A stretch of DNA of 64,000 nt from Atopsyche davidsoni (GCA_022113835.1 JAILWY010000007.1:12923501-12987500); one strand, 5' to 3'. Positions 35,183 through 47,840 are shown, numbered from the stretch's first letter. Made by a program: numbers and translations. The notes: generated from the sequence alone by a model not told the origin.

Positions 35183-36104
35183 TATACACAGATTATTATA
35201 TAGTCTACATTAAGTTAACGTTTATTTTAGTGTTGTCAATAAATTATCACATGGGCATTTTAATTAAATTAAAGCGTTGCTTAATTCAGTTTTACTGGTG
35301 GACTTCGTGGACCAGCGAGCTCGCCTAGAATGCTCACTTAGAATGAACATTATTATTTTAATCATCGGTTGAATACTGATGACTTGAAGATGTATCTATC
35401 TCGTTTGTTTTTGATATAAATGATAACATTATATATATCAAGGCAAACCTATTACAAAAACAGGAAAATATTATCATAATACCGTTCAAATAAACGTCAA
35501 AATAATACCATAGACAATACAAAATTTTCTTGAAAGAGAAAAAAATATATTATCACGATGGCTACATAATTTATAATCATTAAATAATATAAAAGATAAA
35601 ATTGGACTCAAAAAAAATCTTTTGAAAACCTTTGAATGTTTTTAGTTCTAAAATGATATTTTTTGTCAGAAAAATTTTTTACGGACAAAAACATAACCAA
35701 TCTGAGATGTACCTTTTTATTACTTTAACAACCGATGCAATTTGATATTCAATTATTAATAACATTTTTAACTAACAAATACTGTAGTGTGTAGTAAGAC
35801 GAAAATGTTGTCGTCTGATTTTATCAGATCAGGTAACATTGAGATTATCTCTTTATCGTTTTAAATATTTTGTTTTTAGTGACAACGGAATTCTTATTGA
35901 TATACAATTTTACCAAAAGTAACAATTTCGATGTTATTCCGGTAATTACTTTAAAATGTCATTGTCTGTAAGGTCAAAATTTTTCGCGATAATTCAAGCA
36001 TTATAATTTTAATATTAAAAACTTACCAATACATATATCAATAAAACCACTCAGCAAGCTAAAAATTAAACAAATGTATATAATCAATTGCATATTTTTT
36101 TCAT
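35183..36104. other. Region between AOAH and GalNAc-transferase genes
   Basis: About 920 bp of AT-rich DNA separates two genes on the same strand. It should contain the AOAH promoter and 5' untranslated region and the 3' untranslated region of the upstream gene. I could not define a TATA box or initiator with confidence. Confidence 0.5.
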
Positions 36105-36188
36105 TTATAAAAATGGTTTTGAAATAGCATTGGTTTTAAGCCATATATTTTTGAGACATGCTTTAAAATAAGCTGTGCATCCTGGAGC
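36105..36188 (-). CDS. GalNAc-transferase-like terminal exon
   Basis: The acceptor is GATTTTTTCAG. Phase 0 joins it to the previous exon, whose donor would be TCA|GTAGGG. It reads [20 protein letters not shown] and stops at 36105. The alternative is that the previous exon reads through to its own stop near 36391. The resemblance to the end of the catalytic domain favours the spliced form. Confidence 0.55.
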   Translation of the reverse strand, partial: APGCTAYFKACLKNIWLKTNAISKPFL

Positions 36189-38641
36189 CTGAAAAAATCT
36201 GCTTAGATGATTTTTTATTGATTGATGATTAATAATATAATAGTCTGTACATTGATTCAATATATTTTATTCAGTGTCATGTTTAATATCATGATTTTTA
36301 GTTTATTTTTGTTTAAACACAATTTAAGCAGTAATTCTCTGAGGTTTTACAAAAATATTTCCACCAGATTTCTAGTTGAGTGCCAGATTTTTATTTATTA
36401 GATAAGTCAAGACTAAATTCAGCCCCTACTGATTTCAAAGATTTTTTTATGTCATGTAAAAAGTGTGCGTAGTCGTCCATCCAGACCAGAGCTAGGCGAG
36501 CCGTATTTATACCTAAATATATTAACATGCATACATGAAATACAATATTTTTACTGAACTTTTTACGATGAATAAGTATGGGATCTTACTATAGGTATCT
36601 TTATTATTGGGGATTTTATAAGGATGGAATTTCCGGAAGACATGACCAATATGAGAACATGGAATTGTCTCCATGATGCCACCGCCTAAAAACAAAATTA
36701 TAAAATAACTCTACAAGAAGCTTTTGGCGAATACATGATAACAGTTCTAGATAGATCACCGATTCTATTTGCAAAGATTCCACATTTAAGAAAGAATCAT
36801 TGTAAATACCATACAATATATTTATTTTTTAAATACAAAAAGATTATTTACATTGCCAGATCCTGAAGCTCATTTCAATATTCTCCCCTCCCCAGCCTTC
36901 CATCTTTTCATCATAGGATCCAATCTCCCAGAAATAGTTGCGCTCCATTGCAAACAATCCACCAGCCATCGTAGGAGTTCTGAAAGCATTTGTTATGGAA
37001 AAAAAATAACCTAGATGATTTATTTAGATGGCGAAATAATTGCAATTTTATATTTATAGAAAGATTTTTTCATACCTAGCAGGAGCGGTGTCACTTCCTT
37101 TTCTAGCCTTCTCTCTTTCACTTACCAGTATCCAATCAAAACTACCCGTAAGCTTAAAGCCTCCGATCTGCAATTAAAAAAATTTATAATATTAATATTA
37201 CATATAACATTCCAAAGCTAACATTAGAATCTTCTTAAACATAGCCTAAGAAGACTTACTTGATATTCCAAAAAGGATAAGTAAAATAAGGTTTTGGAAT
37301 CAATTGAATCAATAATTGGAACAAGCACTGCTCGTCTGTCTTGCTTGATCCGATGAAGCAGCCGCCTCAACCAATCCACTGTCCCCTCGCAGTGACAGTC
37401 CAAAAATACTATGACATCTCCCGTGGCTAATCGAGGTCCTGCTAAGCGGGCACGAATCAACCCAGACCTAATATATTTCAAAATTTTGTTGATTTTAAAG
37501 CATAAATTATTAAAGTGTAGTCTAGATTGATTGATAATTATAAAAAAATTAGATATTAATTAAGGTTATTTTGAAAAACAATTATACAACAAATAAGCAA
37601 GTCAGTAAATAATACCAAAAGGTCATCATTATCTAACCTTTCTTTCAGACGGTGAAAAATAATCATGTTTTTGGGAAACCGAGATTTAATATAATAGTCT
37701 AATTTTCCCAACAATGGTTTATAATCAGATAGGTCATCAATTACAACTATTTCTTTCAAATATCGACCGCCGGTATTAATAACACTCCATATAGTTCTTA
37801 ATACAAGAGATAGGATTTCATTATGAACAACAAGAACGACCGAAGTAGATGGCAAAACCTCATCATATTGAAGGGCCTTGCAATCAGGATGCCTGTAATC
37901 TGCAAATTATTGAAAAGTTTTAATTTGGTTACCCCACAGTGTATTCGCTTACCACTAAGATAATATTAATTTATTCATGAAGTTTCAATATTTTATTATT
38001 TTAAATCAATATACAAACCCAACCACCATTTAAATAGTTTAAGTGATGCTTTTTAAAACTCTCTTAAAATGTTTTGAAATAGCCTGAGTACTTGATTATT
38101 GAATGTACTTTAACTTCACTCAGAGTTTACTGGAAACCAGATTCACCGGTGTGTGTGATTTTGTATAATATAACTATAATTTTTAAGCAAACCATCTTTC
38201 AAAGGGAGCTGAGGAGTGGCCGATGAGTGATTGTGATAAATATAATAATTTCATTGTGGTTTTGTTTGTTTTTTTGCGCCTTTCTCAGCTGAAGTTGAGT
38301 ATGATATTAAGTTATGGCTATAAACATATTTTTTTTAGTCTTAGCTTATAATGGAAGTTAAATTAGAAGGAATATAAGACATTAATGTACCAACGGTAGG
38401 TGGTATTGTTTTTAGAATATAAAAAAATAAACATGAGTGAAGAATATTTGCATCATTTAATCGTCATCAATATTTAGGGTCATTCAGTCCCGTGCTCTGA
38501 ATATATATAATATAAAATATAATGTATAAGAAATATTCACTTCTTACCTTTAAGCGACCAAACATCATGCTCAGGTTGCTCAGGTTGGTCAGGTTGCCCA
38601 GGTGCATGATAATGCAAATAGTAAGCAACACAGATTGCGTG
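36105..38641 (-). CDS. Polypeptide N-acetylgalactosaminyltransferase-like gene, 5' end unresolved
   Basis: Enzymes of this family (GT27) transfer GalNAc from UDP-GalNAc to Ser/Thr in the Golgi. Minus-strand exons in order: 38548-38641 (start uncertain), 37638-37899, 37260-37467, 37076-37167, 36852-36979, 36590-36685, 36430-36512, 36105-36188; all junctions are GT-AG and in phase, giving about 348 residues. Family marks are [22 protein letters not shown], the metal-binding DxH as [27 protein letters not shown], the Gal/GalNAc motif [19 protein letters not shown] and [11 protein letters not shown]. The last exon holds [14 protein letters not shown], like the CKSFKWYLENV end of the catalytic domain, then a stop. 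No ricin-type lectin domain follows, which is unusual. The N-terminal membrane anchor exon was not found. Confidence 0.83.
36430..36512 (-). CDS. GalNAc-transferase-like exon (VWMD segment)
   Basis: It encodes [20 protein letters not shown], matching the family's N..R.AEVWMD.Y motif. The acceptor is TATATTTAG. The donor is the least certain of the gene. Confidence 0.75.
36590..36685 (-). CDS. GalNAc-transferase-like exon (HVFR segment)
   Basis: It encodes [20 protein letters not shown] with the conserved His of GHVFR. The acceptor is TTTTTAG and the donor is A|GTAAGA. Confidence 0.88.
36852..36979 (-). CDS. GalNAc-transferase-like exon (WGGEN segment)
   Basis: It encodes [20 protein letters not shown] and [17 protein letters not shown], the Gal/GalNAc-transferase motif, intact. 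Confidence 0.92.
37076..37167 (-). CDS. GalNAc-transferase-like exon
   Basis: Thirty codons plus two bases ([20 protein letters not shown]). They fit the GGF.W...W segment that precedes PTMAGGLF in the family. Confidence 0.85.
37260..37467 (-). CDS. GalNAc-transferase-like exon (DxH segment)
   Basis: It encodes [20 protein letters not shown] followed by [17 protein letters not shown]. The DCH triplet is the manganese and UDP-sugar binding DxH motif. Confidence 0.92.
37638..37899 (-). CDS. GalNAc-transferase-like exon (glycosyltransferase N-terminal)
   Basis: It encodes [39 protein letters not shown] and [14 protein letters not shown]. The usual FHNEAWS reads VVHNEILS here, a mild divergence. 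The donor is AG|GTTAGA. Confidence 0.9.
38548..38641 (-). CDS. GalNAc-transferase-like upstream exon, start uncertain
   Basis: Only the frame ending in VWSLK plus one base is in phase with the next exon (completing Asp of DYRHPDC). In that frame [18 protein letters not shown] reads as a Pro-Gln-Glu linker. It is open back to a TAG whose AG could be the acceptor (38642-38643), but the upstream tract is not pyrimidine-rich. No ATG is present, so at least one more 5' exon must exist. Confidence 0.5.
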
Positions 38642-38704
38642 CTAATACGATTATTTACTCGTTTTTCTCTCGACACTTTCGATACTCGTCAATTGTTCCA
38701 GTAA

Positions 38705-40809
38705 AATCGTATCGAGTGATTTTTTTAAAATGTATTTAAAGGGAATTTCAGTTCTCTTATTTCAATGACATTACACGAAAATGAATGCTTGTTTTAATGC
38801 AATGAGTCGCGTCTGCTTCTGGCGCCATCCAAAGTGTCGTACTGCCACAGATTGCCACCGCAGTTGTAAATTTTATAGCAGCATTTAAATATACAATTAG
38901 GAATTAGGAAGAATAATTCACCAAACTTGATATGCTAAGACTATTTATATGTAGATTCACATTAAGTTGCGTCTTGCATGTTTTCCGTGGTGTTTATTTT
39001 TCTATTGTTTTGTGATGTGAACGAGTTAATCATATATTTTTATATTAAATTATTGAAGATATATTTTCATTCTTTTTAAATGTTGTTTAAGCATGTTGAC
39101 ATTAAAAAATGATTATTTAATTTGAAAATTGCAGTAATCATTAATAAATCAATTGCTACTAAAAGATTATTCATTTATTCATGACCAAAACCGTTGTTAA
39201 AACAAAAAAAAATCTCTATGGCGTTTTCAATTTCAATCAGCGATTTTTTTTTTATATTTCATTATTTCTAAGAATAATAAAGTGATAAAAGCAGCAGGAA
39301 ACAGAATTTTTAGGTGCTCTTTTTTGCGTAAAATCAACATTAGACGCACTTCTGAATAAAGTCCGTACTTCCTTCGGACAGCCTCCTTTTTGGGGATCCA
39401 TCAAGGAGAGCCTCGCAGCAAAGCGCCTCGGGGTGAATTGGTATGCAAACAGGACGTAGCGTCGGAGCGACGGGGAAGTGAAAAGTCAATCTTTTGCGAC
39501 AAGACTTGCGAGAAATGCGACCCGTCGCATCATCTGCACGTGAACTCTCGAACGCTTCGGATCAGCTGGGAGAACACTGCCTTCACACCCATCCACTGAA
39601 AAGTGATCGCAAAAATATTTACCATTAAGTTATACCTCGTGAACATATACGCTGTTAACTTATGCAAGTTGAGCAAATATATAAATAATTTATCTGGAAA
39701 TAAGTGATCAACAAAATTTGTAAATTAATAAACTGTTTGTTTAGCTTTGCATTTTCTTAGCACTGTATATTCCACCGTTAGAGTTATCGGTATAATTTCA
39801 TTAGTTTTGCAGTGCCGTCAAAATAATTTTAATACATTTAGGTCGTATAAATAGGGCGCAACCTTAATATGACAAAACTGCAAGTAATAATTATGCACAC
39901 TAGATAGAGTTTATGACTTGGCAGTTTAAAACTAGTTTATTAACGAGACATAAACCTTAAAATTATTTTCATTACTATGTAACATTTGAAAAAATATATT
40001 ATTATTATTTCACTGATACAGCAGTGATTTAATAGTAAGAGTAATTAACGTAAAAATCCATTTGATCCCACAATTCGTATTATATAATAATTAAAATAAA
40101 TTCCCTGACAATTCATTATATAAATTTAATTAAAAGAGATAAAAGATAAGTCATGAGGAAAATGCATTAAGTTCAGGGAGGATTTAATTCGCGGATTTCT
40201 TGAGTGCCTACACATCCCGCGCCCCGCGACTCACCGCCGGAGTCAATCCAGATTTGCCATTAAACTTACTTTGGCTTTCGTTAATGTATTGACTGAGGAA
40301 TCTCTCGCAATCTATTACGGAAAGATTTTTTTTCTTGAAAATTTTTATATTTTACTGGGAATCCCTAAAATATATACCAATAGAATAGAACAATTATCCA
40401 TTCACAATACAAGCGTGCATTTCCCATTAAAAAAATTATAATATATAATTGAATAAAAAGCAATGAGTTGAAGATATAAACGATTGTTTTTAATAAATAT
40501 GCTTTATTCGTGATTTTCATCGGCTCTTAAATAAATATGTTTATATTCATCATCTCCACATTTTTGTGATTTGTTTTTAGATCAGCCACTCAAGTGCTGT
40601 ATGATATGAACGAAAAAAAGTGATTATAAAGGATTAATGAAATAACATCAATTATATTGTAATAAAACACACACTGCGATTTCTTTTATATTTTCATATA
40701 ATATTATTTACTGCTTTGACCAACAGACATCGAGCAAGCACAGTATAATTATATTTACCAAATAGGAATTAAAATTCAGCAATAAAAAAAATTATACTGA
40801 AATTTTAAA
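38705..40809. other. AT-rich DNA with a GC-rich island
   Basis: Mostly AT-rich and featureless. An island at 39366-39605 has markedly higher GC content and open frames on both strands, including a 69-codon plus frame at 39390-39599 containing CDKTCEKCDPSHH. I do not recognise it; it may be an exon or regulatory CpG-rich patch, possibly near the 5' end of the GalNAc-transferase gene. Confidence 0.4.
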
Positions 40810-41264
40810 ATAAAAAATGTGTGTATGTTTCGATTTTTGGTTTTCTATAGAATATTTTAAAAGATACAACGCTGATTTTTTGCACATAAGTTAAGTAAAT
40901 TTTTCCGCAGCTATGTGCCGAATTTCAAGACGATAGGATAATATTTTCATTCATAAACTATAAAATATGCTTTAGCGAATTTCAATATGTACGAATTATA
41001 TGATTCAGTTCTTCACCGCAAGAATTTCAAATTTAGAACTTTTACAAAAAAATAAATTTCCAGTTTGTCAGTTTGACACAAGTGCCACCTCTATTTTTTT
41101 TATCAAAATTGCATTAGAAATTATGAACCACATCATTAAGGCAGTTGCTCCCAGCCATTTAATTGCCTCTGTTGTCCAACCGGACACCACAGTCAGTGCA
41201 TTACCTGGCGAAATCGTGTCATTTAATTGTCACTTTATTTTTCTATATCGAAATGATTAAGATA

Positions 41265-41955
41265 ATTTTTTTTTTCCGATTGAATTGTAGGAATTTGGAG
41301 ATTCATCTGGCCCATTTTACAAGAGTCCTAAACATTTAAAAGTTTTTTTTTAAATTGAAATTAAAAGATTAAATATAAACCATGTGCGCCATATTATTTT
41401 TAAAAATGACACGATTGGGCTGTCTCTGGTGTCTGGTTGGCACACCAGAGGGCAGTCCATTACCTGGCGAAATCGTGTCATTTAATTAATTTAATTGTCA
41501 ATTTATTTTGCTATATCGAGAGTTGATTTTTTTACACAGTATTGAAAAAACTATAAATTATATTTATCTAATTTTTATTATTTAATTAACGTCCATTTTT
41601 AGGGTAAAATAAAATCTTAAATATGTTGAAAAATTGGTTAAAATGACGACTTTTCAAAACCAAAAGACGCACATGGTTTATATTTAATCTTTTAATTCCA
41701 ATTGAAAAAAAGACTTTTAAATGTTTAGGATTCTTGGAAAATGTACCAGACGAATCTCCAAATTCCTACATTTTAATCGGAAAAACACATATTTATCATA
41801 TTAATAGTATATTTATAAGAAATAAAAATATATTGTGTTCAGAAGAAGGGATGTACCAAAATTTTTACATTTAAATCTTATTGATTGGTGCAGTCGATTT
41901 TTCGCAAAACGGACTAGAAAATGATAAAAAAAACTCGATTATGGGACCTAGACCC
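41265..41955. mobile_element. Foldback element copy 2, rearranged
   Basis: Portions of both arms of the 9352-10211 family are present: GGAATTTGGAGATTCATCTG near 41290 and the right arm ending GACCTAGACCC at 41955, followed by TTAA. The left arm lacks its outer end. Inside, a 60-bp segment with GGCGAAATCGTGTCATTTAA at 41466 repeats one just outside at 41205. Confidence 0.7.
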
Positions 41956-42099
41956 TTAATAACTCAAAATAACACCGTCTACGCACAGAAAACGTAATTC
42001 AACAAGAATTTCACAATTGAACGTGATAAAGACTGCATCAAATAAAGAACAGTGCAGTGAAAAGTGATGCGTTGTTTGTGACACGAAATGTGACATAAA

Positions 42100-42510
42100 T
42101 GTCAAGCAATGAGTTGGAAGGAAAACGTGAGCAGCGTCTTCTTAAAATTCGAGTACGCGCATCGACCTCAAGACAAAAAGAAACTGATGCACAGCGAACG
42201 CTGCGTTTGTCTTCGGATTAATTAGTGTGACCTGTCGATTCTGCAATGCTTTACATTATCAAGCAGAAACCCATCAGATGGAAAGTTCAACGATTACTGT
42301 CACAAAAGTAAAGTGAAACTACCAGCAAGGCCTATTTCCCCAGTATATTTAAAGGATATTTATAATGGAAATTTCAAGAGAAAAATAAGATCATACGATA
42401 ACAGTATATCTTCTGCATCAATGGGAGCTAAATTAACAGTGGGCCACTCTGCTTCAAAGTTCAAGGCCAAGTATATCACAGAACTTCATCCAACTGATGG
42501 TACAAAATGA
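42100..42510 (+). pseudogene. Helitron helicase N-terminal fragments
   Basis: A frame near 42150-42215 reads RVRASTSRQKETDAQRTLRL, and 42313-42510 reads KLPARPISPVYLKDIYNGNF and then IRSYDNSISSASMGAKL. These match the Helitron-like N-terminal pattern of a KGKV-LPPL run, a PELLK-like helix and IRSYNSAFAFASMGA. Stops separate the pieces; Rep and helicase domains are absent. Confidence 0.7.
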
Positions 42511-42594
42511 AAGCAATTATTCATCTTATTATGTTCAAACACCATTGCATCGTTCATCGAATGCGCGTCATTCTATGACGGGATACATTTCTAG

Positions 42595-43829
42595 TATTTA
42601 TATAATAATACACATAACATAACACTTTGAGGAATTCAATATTTTTGACAGAGAGTACTTGGTGGAATTCCATTTTAATATTTTTTAGTAAAATAATTAT
42701 CAAACAGTGTGAGATTTTATATAATAATAAGCAATTAGGTAAACAATTGTTGATAATGCCAACGTGAAAGAAAGGTTGGCGAAACCGGTCACTAATAAAA
42801 ACGAACATGTGGAAAATCACTCAAGTATTTTACTCAAAAATAGTAATACTTTGAGCATTAGACATTCGGTCTCACATAGTATTCGCATACATGTAACATG
42901 TTTCGGGTCTTATTAATACCCGTACGACGCCACCCCAGTTTACACACAAACTAAATTTTAAAGTTGAGAGCACTGGCGCATCTAATAGTATTGGTTTTGG
43001 CTGCATAAAATGTAAATATTTGGAGCGGTTCTGTCGAGCCACGCCTTCCCCGTGTGTACGCAAAGCTCCATGCGCTCTCCGTGAAACTCCATGCTCCATA
43101 TATAGGGTGCCTTACGTGGTGTTTTTATTCATTTCCCCAGCTAGTTTCGAAACTCGGGATTATCTCCAGTGTTGGCAACCCGATGGCAAGATCAATTCCT
43201 TTAAAATATAACTCAATCTAGATATGATTTGTTATTGGTAAAGTAATAAGTGGTCGCCGAGTCGATACTCTTTATATAGATATTATGTTTAAAATCGTAA
43301 ATTCACCAGTGACAAGTGATATATGACATCCCCTCTGGAGGTCTCAGTTGAAGCGAGCCCCTCTGGCTTTAATATTTGTGTTTTTAAAACCTATTGAGTT
43401 TAAATTATGTGACATTTCCACTCATGGATTCAGGGTACTGCGCGCCTGCAAGGGTCCTTTGAATAATTTATTAGTGCATTCAAGTGTTGTATTGACTTTA
43501 GAATTAAGATAAAACTAAAGTTAAATATTTTTGTTGAGTAAATGTATTGCTATTTGAAGCACATGATGAGCTATTTAGATGCTCGTAATAACAACCCTCG
43601 GTCCTTCCAGGAACGAAATGTTTTTTATACGTGGACCTTTACTCGGCCACGGATGAATTATTGAAAATTAAGATATTCTAAACAGACACTTAGCAGCAGA
43701 TAATAAATGATTTGATATTTTAGGGACATGTACAACTCTCGAGATGCATAGTATAAGTTTATTGCATACAGATGTGAGGTCATAAATATTCAATCTCGAG
43801 AGTTATCTCTTAGAATATACTTAGGATGT
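42595..43829. other. Unassigned DNA
   Basis: No coding region or element boundary was recognised between the Helitron end and the solo LTR. Open frames near 42872-43211 on both strands overlap one another in a slightly GC-richer patch without known motifs. Confidence 0.45.
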
Positions 43830-44339
43830 TGAACGCGCCGATCCGCAGCATGCGTGGATCCCGCTGAGTCGTAAATTCAGCCCACACTTGCTAGATCTTC
43901 GGCTCGCTTCTCGACCGGGATTAATGGTCGTTATCTTTCATTTTAAGGTATGATGCGCGTCTCGTTCGTCAATAAAATCCGGATTCTATAACTTCCGTTT
44001 TATTACAATTTGATTGAAACTTATCGATACAGCTAACACTTGTTCGATACTTAAAAGGCAACATACAATACAATATCACATAGAACATAACAGAGAATAG
44101 AGAGAAAAATAGAGTAGAGAGAAATAGAAAAATAGAGAGATAGAGAGATAGAGGACGAGCTGAAGGCCAGCCCGCCCTTTTATACGTTACTGCCCCCCCC
44201 CCCTCTCTAGGTCATAAATTCGCCGTCATATGACTCATATGTCACATGGCTCGCAAAACAGTTCCCTGAGCTATCACCACTTTGATAGCTCATACTACCA
44301 ACCAAACATAGATGGTGGTACCATCCTTAAAATCGTACA
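43830..44339 (-). mobile_element. Solo LTR A
   Basis: The 510-bp sequence reads TGTACGATTTTAAGG to GGCGCGTTCA on the minus strand, beginning TG and ending CA. It is flanked by a perfect 5-bp duplication GATGT (43825-43829, 44340-44344). A TATA-like CGTATAAAAGG on the minus strand near 44180 and AATAAAA-type signals are consistent with an LTR promoter and poly(A) site. It is the same family as 56525-56954. Confidence 0.92.
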
Positions 44340-44344
44340 GATGT

Positions 44345-44836
44345 ACTTGATTTATATAAATTTGGGTCTCACGATAGCGTTCTATTTTTTGTGAGACCTA
44401 GGATAGTATTATAAACCCGCCCTTCGCCTTGGAAGGGCAGTGTTAGTTCAGAGACGGGCGTGGAGGCCACGCTCGCCCACAGAATATTCGGCCGCGAGTC
44501 GGCGTTATTTTGGCGGCGTATTTGCCGTGTAGTATCGCTCCGGTGGATTAAACATCCGTCGTTAATAAAGTAGAGATCTTACAAATCTCAGTGAACATAC
44601 AGCCGCGAGTTGTACGTATATTGTGACATATGGTCACATGTGAAAGTTTTAAATTACCGACCCCTGTGTCGGCTCAAAAGTGAAGTCAAAGTGTTAAGTG
44701 TAGCATCTTTGGAAGCATATATTATAACGAAATTTGTAATAAAGTTGAAATAAAAGTTTACACATACAAAGTGTTTGAATTTACCTAATATATAGTCCAC
44801 TAAATATTCACGAACCTAGGCAAATTCGTGGTGTCA
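44345..44836 (+). other. Possible LTR-like or leader segment of unknown element
   Basis: It contains ATTATAAACCCGCCC near 44408, a GC-rich stretch, then AATAAA motifs near 44741-44756 and TGGTGTCACATCGAAG at 44830, which could be a primer-binding site after an LTR. It shares a GTGACATATG motif with the solo LTRs but no overall match. No second copy is in the window, so this is tentative. Confidence 0.3.
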
Positions 44837-45151
44837 CATCGAAGAAACGAACGTCTATCAGAAGTCTCGAAGTCGAGAACCATACCTGGTAGCCGGTGTC
44901 TAACATCCAGCTTGTCAAAAATATTGAGCACTTGCTTCGTCGATGCTTTTAAGTTACTAGAAATATAGCTTACTTGATTTAAATAAAGCGCAGTATTGCT
45001 ATAAAAACAAGGGTAATTCTAAATGTGAAGATTATAATATAGACCGTTTTTCCTGGTGGTTGGTGATTTGTACGGCCTTTTGAAAGGACTTTTTAACCTA
45101 CGGAGACCTTATTTGAGATATCTGGTATTTGATAGACATCAATCAACAGTC

Positions 45152-45156
<5 letters not shown>

Positions 45157-45183
<27 letters not shown>

Positions 45184-45541
45184 AGACTATGTAGCGTGGG
45201 TAGGAAAATAATGGCGTTGCTCTAAAATGGTAAAGTATTTATTTTGACATTTCTACATAATTATAATTATAATTATAAATCATATACATAAAATATATCC
45301 TCTTACCTAAAATGGTAAAGAAACGACAATTTATCTGTCTTAACCGTTCCACTCTACTTTATCTTAAATTATTATTAATATGATTACGTGCACAATATCA
45401 TTTATATCTTTAACACAATTTATGACTCCTCAGCTCCCTGTATTATCGACCGGTGACTAATGGTCGATAAAACAGTTATCATTGTCACCGTCGGTATCCG
45501 AGTCTCGCTGGTACATAATCCTAAAGCAATTATAATTGCTT

Positions 45542-45626
<85 letters not shown>

Positions 45627-45640
45627 TATATATATATATT
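45157..45640. repeat. (TA)n microsatellites
   Basis: A short TA tract lies at 45157-45183 and a long one from 45545 to 45640 with one CT interruption. The long tract abuts the left end of the transposon at 45641 and resumes after its right end. Confidence 0.95.
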
Positions 45641-47840
45641 AGGGTGTCCCTTAAAATTCAAGTTCAATATTTTTTTACGCATACCTTCTTAAAAGTTTAG
45701 TAATAACCCTATATTGTCTAGAAAAAAATATTAGTTCGATTTATAAACGGTAACCCGTGCCGACTTGCGATTTTAACTTGTCCATACAAGTTGCGTAAGT
45801 ACTGCGCTGTGACTTGTAACTGCATGTTTTATTTGTCATTTCATACGTGATTTTTGAGATTAGTAGTGCTCCATTGTTTAGTGCGTCAACATGTCGGTGG
45901 AATTACGGAGTGATAAACAAAATAATTTCCTTATCGGTTTGCCTAGATATCAAATAAATGGTGCAAAATTACCATCTACTCGACAAATTCCCTCGGTCCT
46001 ATTTTACAATATTCGTGAGGTTAAACTGATTGTTAGTGAATGTTTAAATCTTGTGATTAGGGAGTGCATCATATATTGGGAAAAAGCAAGAATTCCAACA
46101 AGGGCATATCCTAACTGCGTGAAGAAACTTGTTGATTTATATCATGTTTGGAGAGAGTTGCAAAAAAAATTGTAAGAAAACTCAGGTTACGTTCAAGAGC
46201 CGTGAGAACAATTTCAAAATTGATCTTGATAATTTGTTTGATATTGCACATGCTGATGCTTTTTAAGAGAATGAAAATAGAGTAAGATAAATTATTTTTA
46301 ATGAAACAGAGAGAGCCAGATCGACCAGGATGCTTAGGTGGTGTTGATAAAAAATTGTCGGAAAAAGAAGATAGATCTAAACAACGACGATTGGAAGAAG
46401 AGGAAAGGGTTGTAAGACAAAGATAACCACTAGCTGCTGAAACTAGAAAATCAAGGGCAGAAGCAATAAAATCTGACTTCTTTGGAAGTAATGTACCCGA
46501 CGTAGTCACAGTCCATTGGGGTGGAAAACTATTACCCGGGTTAGATGTACGAAGTTCTAAAGAAGAACGCTTGTCAGTTATTGCTTCGTTTGACGATAAG
46601 GAACAGCTTCTTGCAGTGCCAAAACTAGAACATTCTTCTGAAAAACATCAAGCTAAGGCTGTCTCAACAGCTCTCTTTGACTAGAACCTTCACGATAAAG
46701 TACAAATAATGTGCTGCGACACAACAGCTTTCAATACTGGCCGTTTCAATGGAGCTTGTGCTATTTTGGAGCAAACTTTAGGAAGAGAATTGCTGCTCGT
46801 CTGTCGTCATCATGTTTATGAATTGGTCCTAAAAGCTGTCTTTGAAAGCAAAATTAAGTAAATTACTAGTAGCCCAGATACTCCAATGTTTAAAAAGTTC
46901 AGAGAAAATTGGAAAAACATCGACGCTAGTAACATTGAACCATCTCTTAATTTCGTAAAACAACGTGTTGCCGAGACAGACATTCAAGCTTTTTTAATAT
47001 TTTATAAGGCAGAATTAGACAAAGGTTATGTAAGAGATGACTACCGCAAATTGGTCGAACTGTGCGTAATATTTTTGGGAGGAGACTCAGAGGAAAAATT
47101 AAAACTAAGCCCCCCCAAAGCCATGCATCAGGCACGCTGGATGGCGAGAGCGATCTATTCTTTAAAAATGTGTTTACTTCAGTCACAATGCAGAATAACT
47201 GCGAAGGACAAAAAGACTCTACAAGATGTTTGCTTATGTTTGTAAAACACTGGATGATTTCGTATCGGAAAAGAGCAAACAATTTTTATCACGACTGCAG
47301 ATCGACGACAGTTTTCTAAAGGAAGATGTATCTTCTTGGAATAATAATAGTGCTTTTGTGGAAGCTAAAAGAAAAATAAGTTATTTGAGGGTTGTGAATG
47401 ATACTGCTGAAAGGGCTGTTAAAATGATGCAAGATTTTAACGGACTTATCGCGGCTGAAGAAGAACAAAAACAGTTCTTGCTGCGCTGTGTCCAGGAACA
47501 TAGAAAATTGTATCCGGACTGTAAAAAAACAACTCTATAAAAAAGTTACCCTGACTGATTGTTATTACTTTATGTTTTTTATTAAAGATTAATGTTCATT
47601 TAATTGAATTTTTACTATTATTCACTTAATTTATTGCATTTATAATGATTTTATACCAGACCGAAATATCAAGACAAAACACGTTTTTTACTAAACTTTG
47701 AAGCTCGGTCGGCACTAGTTGCAATTTTTCTAGAAAGATGAAATTTTATATTTGAGTATCTTATAGCATTAGTAAAAAATGTAGAGGGTATGCATTTCGA
47801 AATTTGAAAAAAAAATTTTTTTGGTCATATAAGGGACACC

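Larger units (their letters stand above)
40810..42594 (+). mobile_element. Helitron relic, interrupted by a foldback element
   Basis: About 130 bp from 40845 match the small Helitron at 30909-31193, and the 3' end has the hairpin CGTCATTCTATGACGG and then GATACATTTCTAG ending at 42594 before a T. The interior at 42100-42510 encodes pieces of the Helitron protein N-terminal region. A foldback copy interrupts it at 41265-41955. The exact 5' end is unclear. Confidence 0.7.

Noticed and set aside
38467..38676. Frame starting with GTG that gives a hydrophobic N-terminus upstream of the GalNAc-transferase
   Set aside because: It has no ATG, a stop lies just upstream, and its phase does not match the next exon; a different frame in the same place does.
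45460..45642. 60-codon frame ending in Tyr-Ile repeats
   Set aside because: It runs into the (TA)n microsatellite and has no other support.
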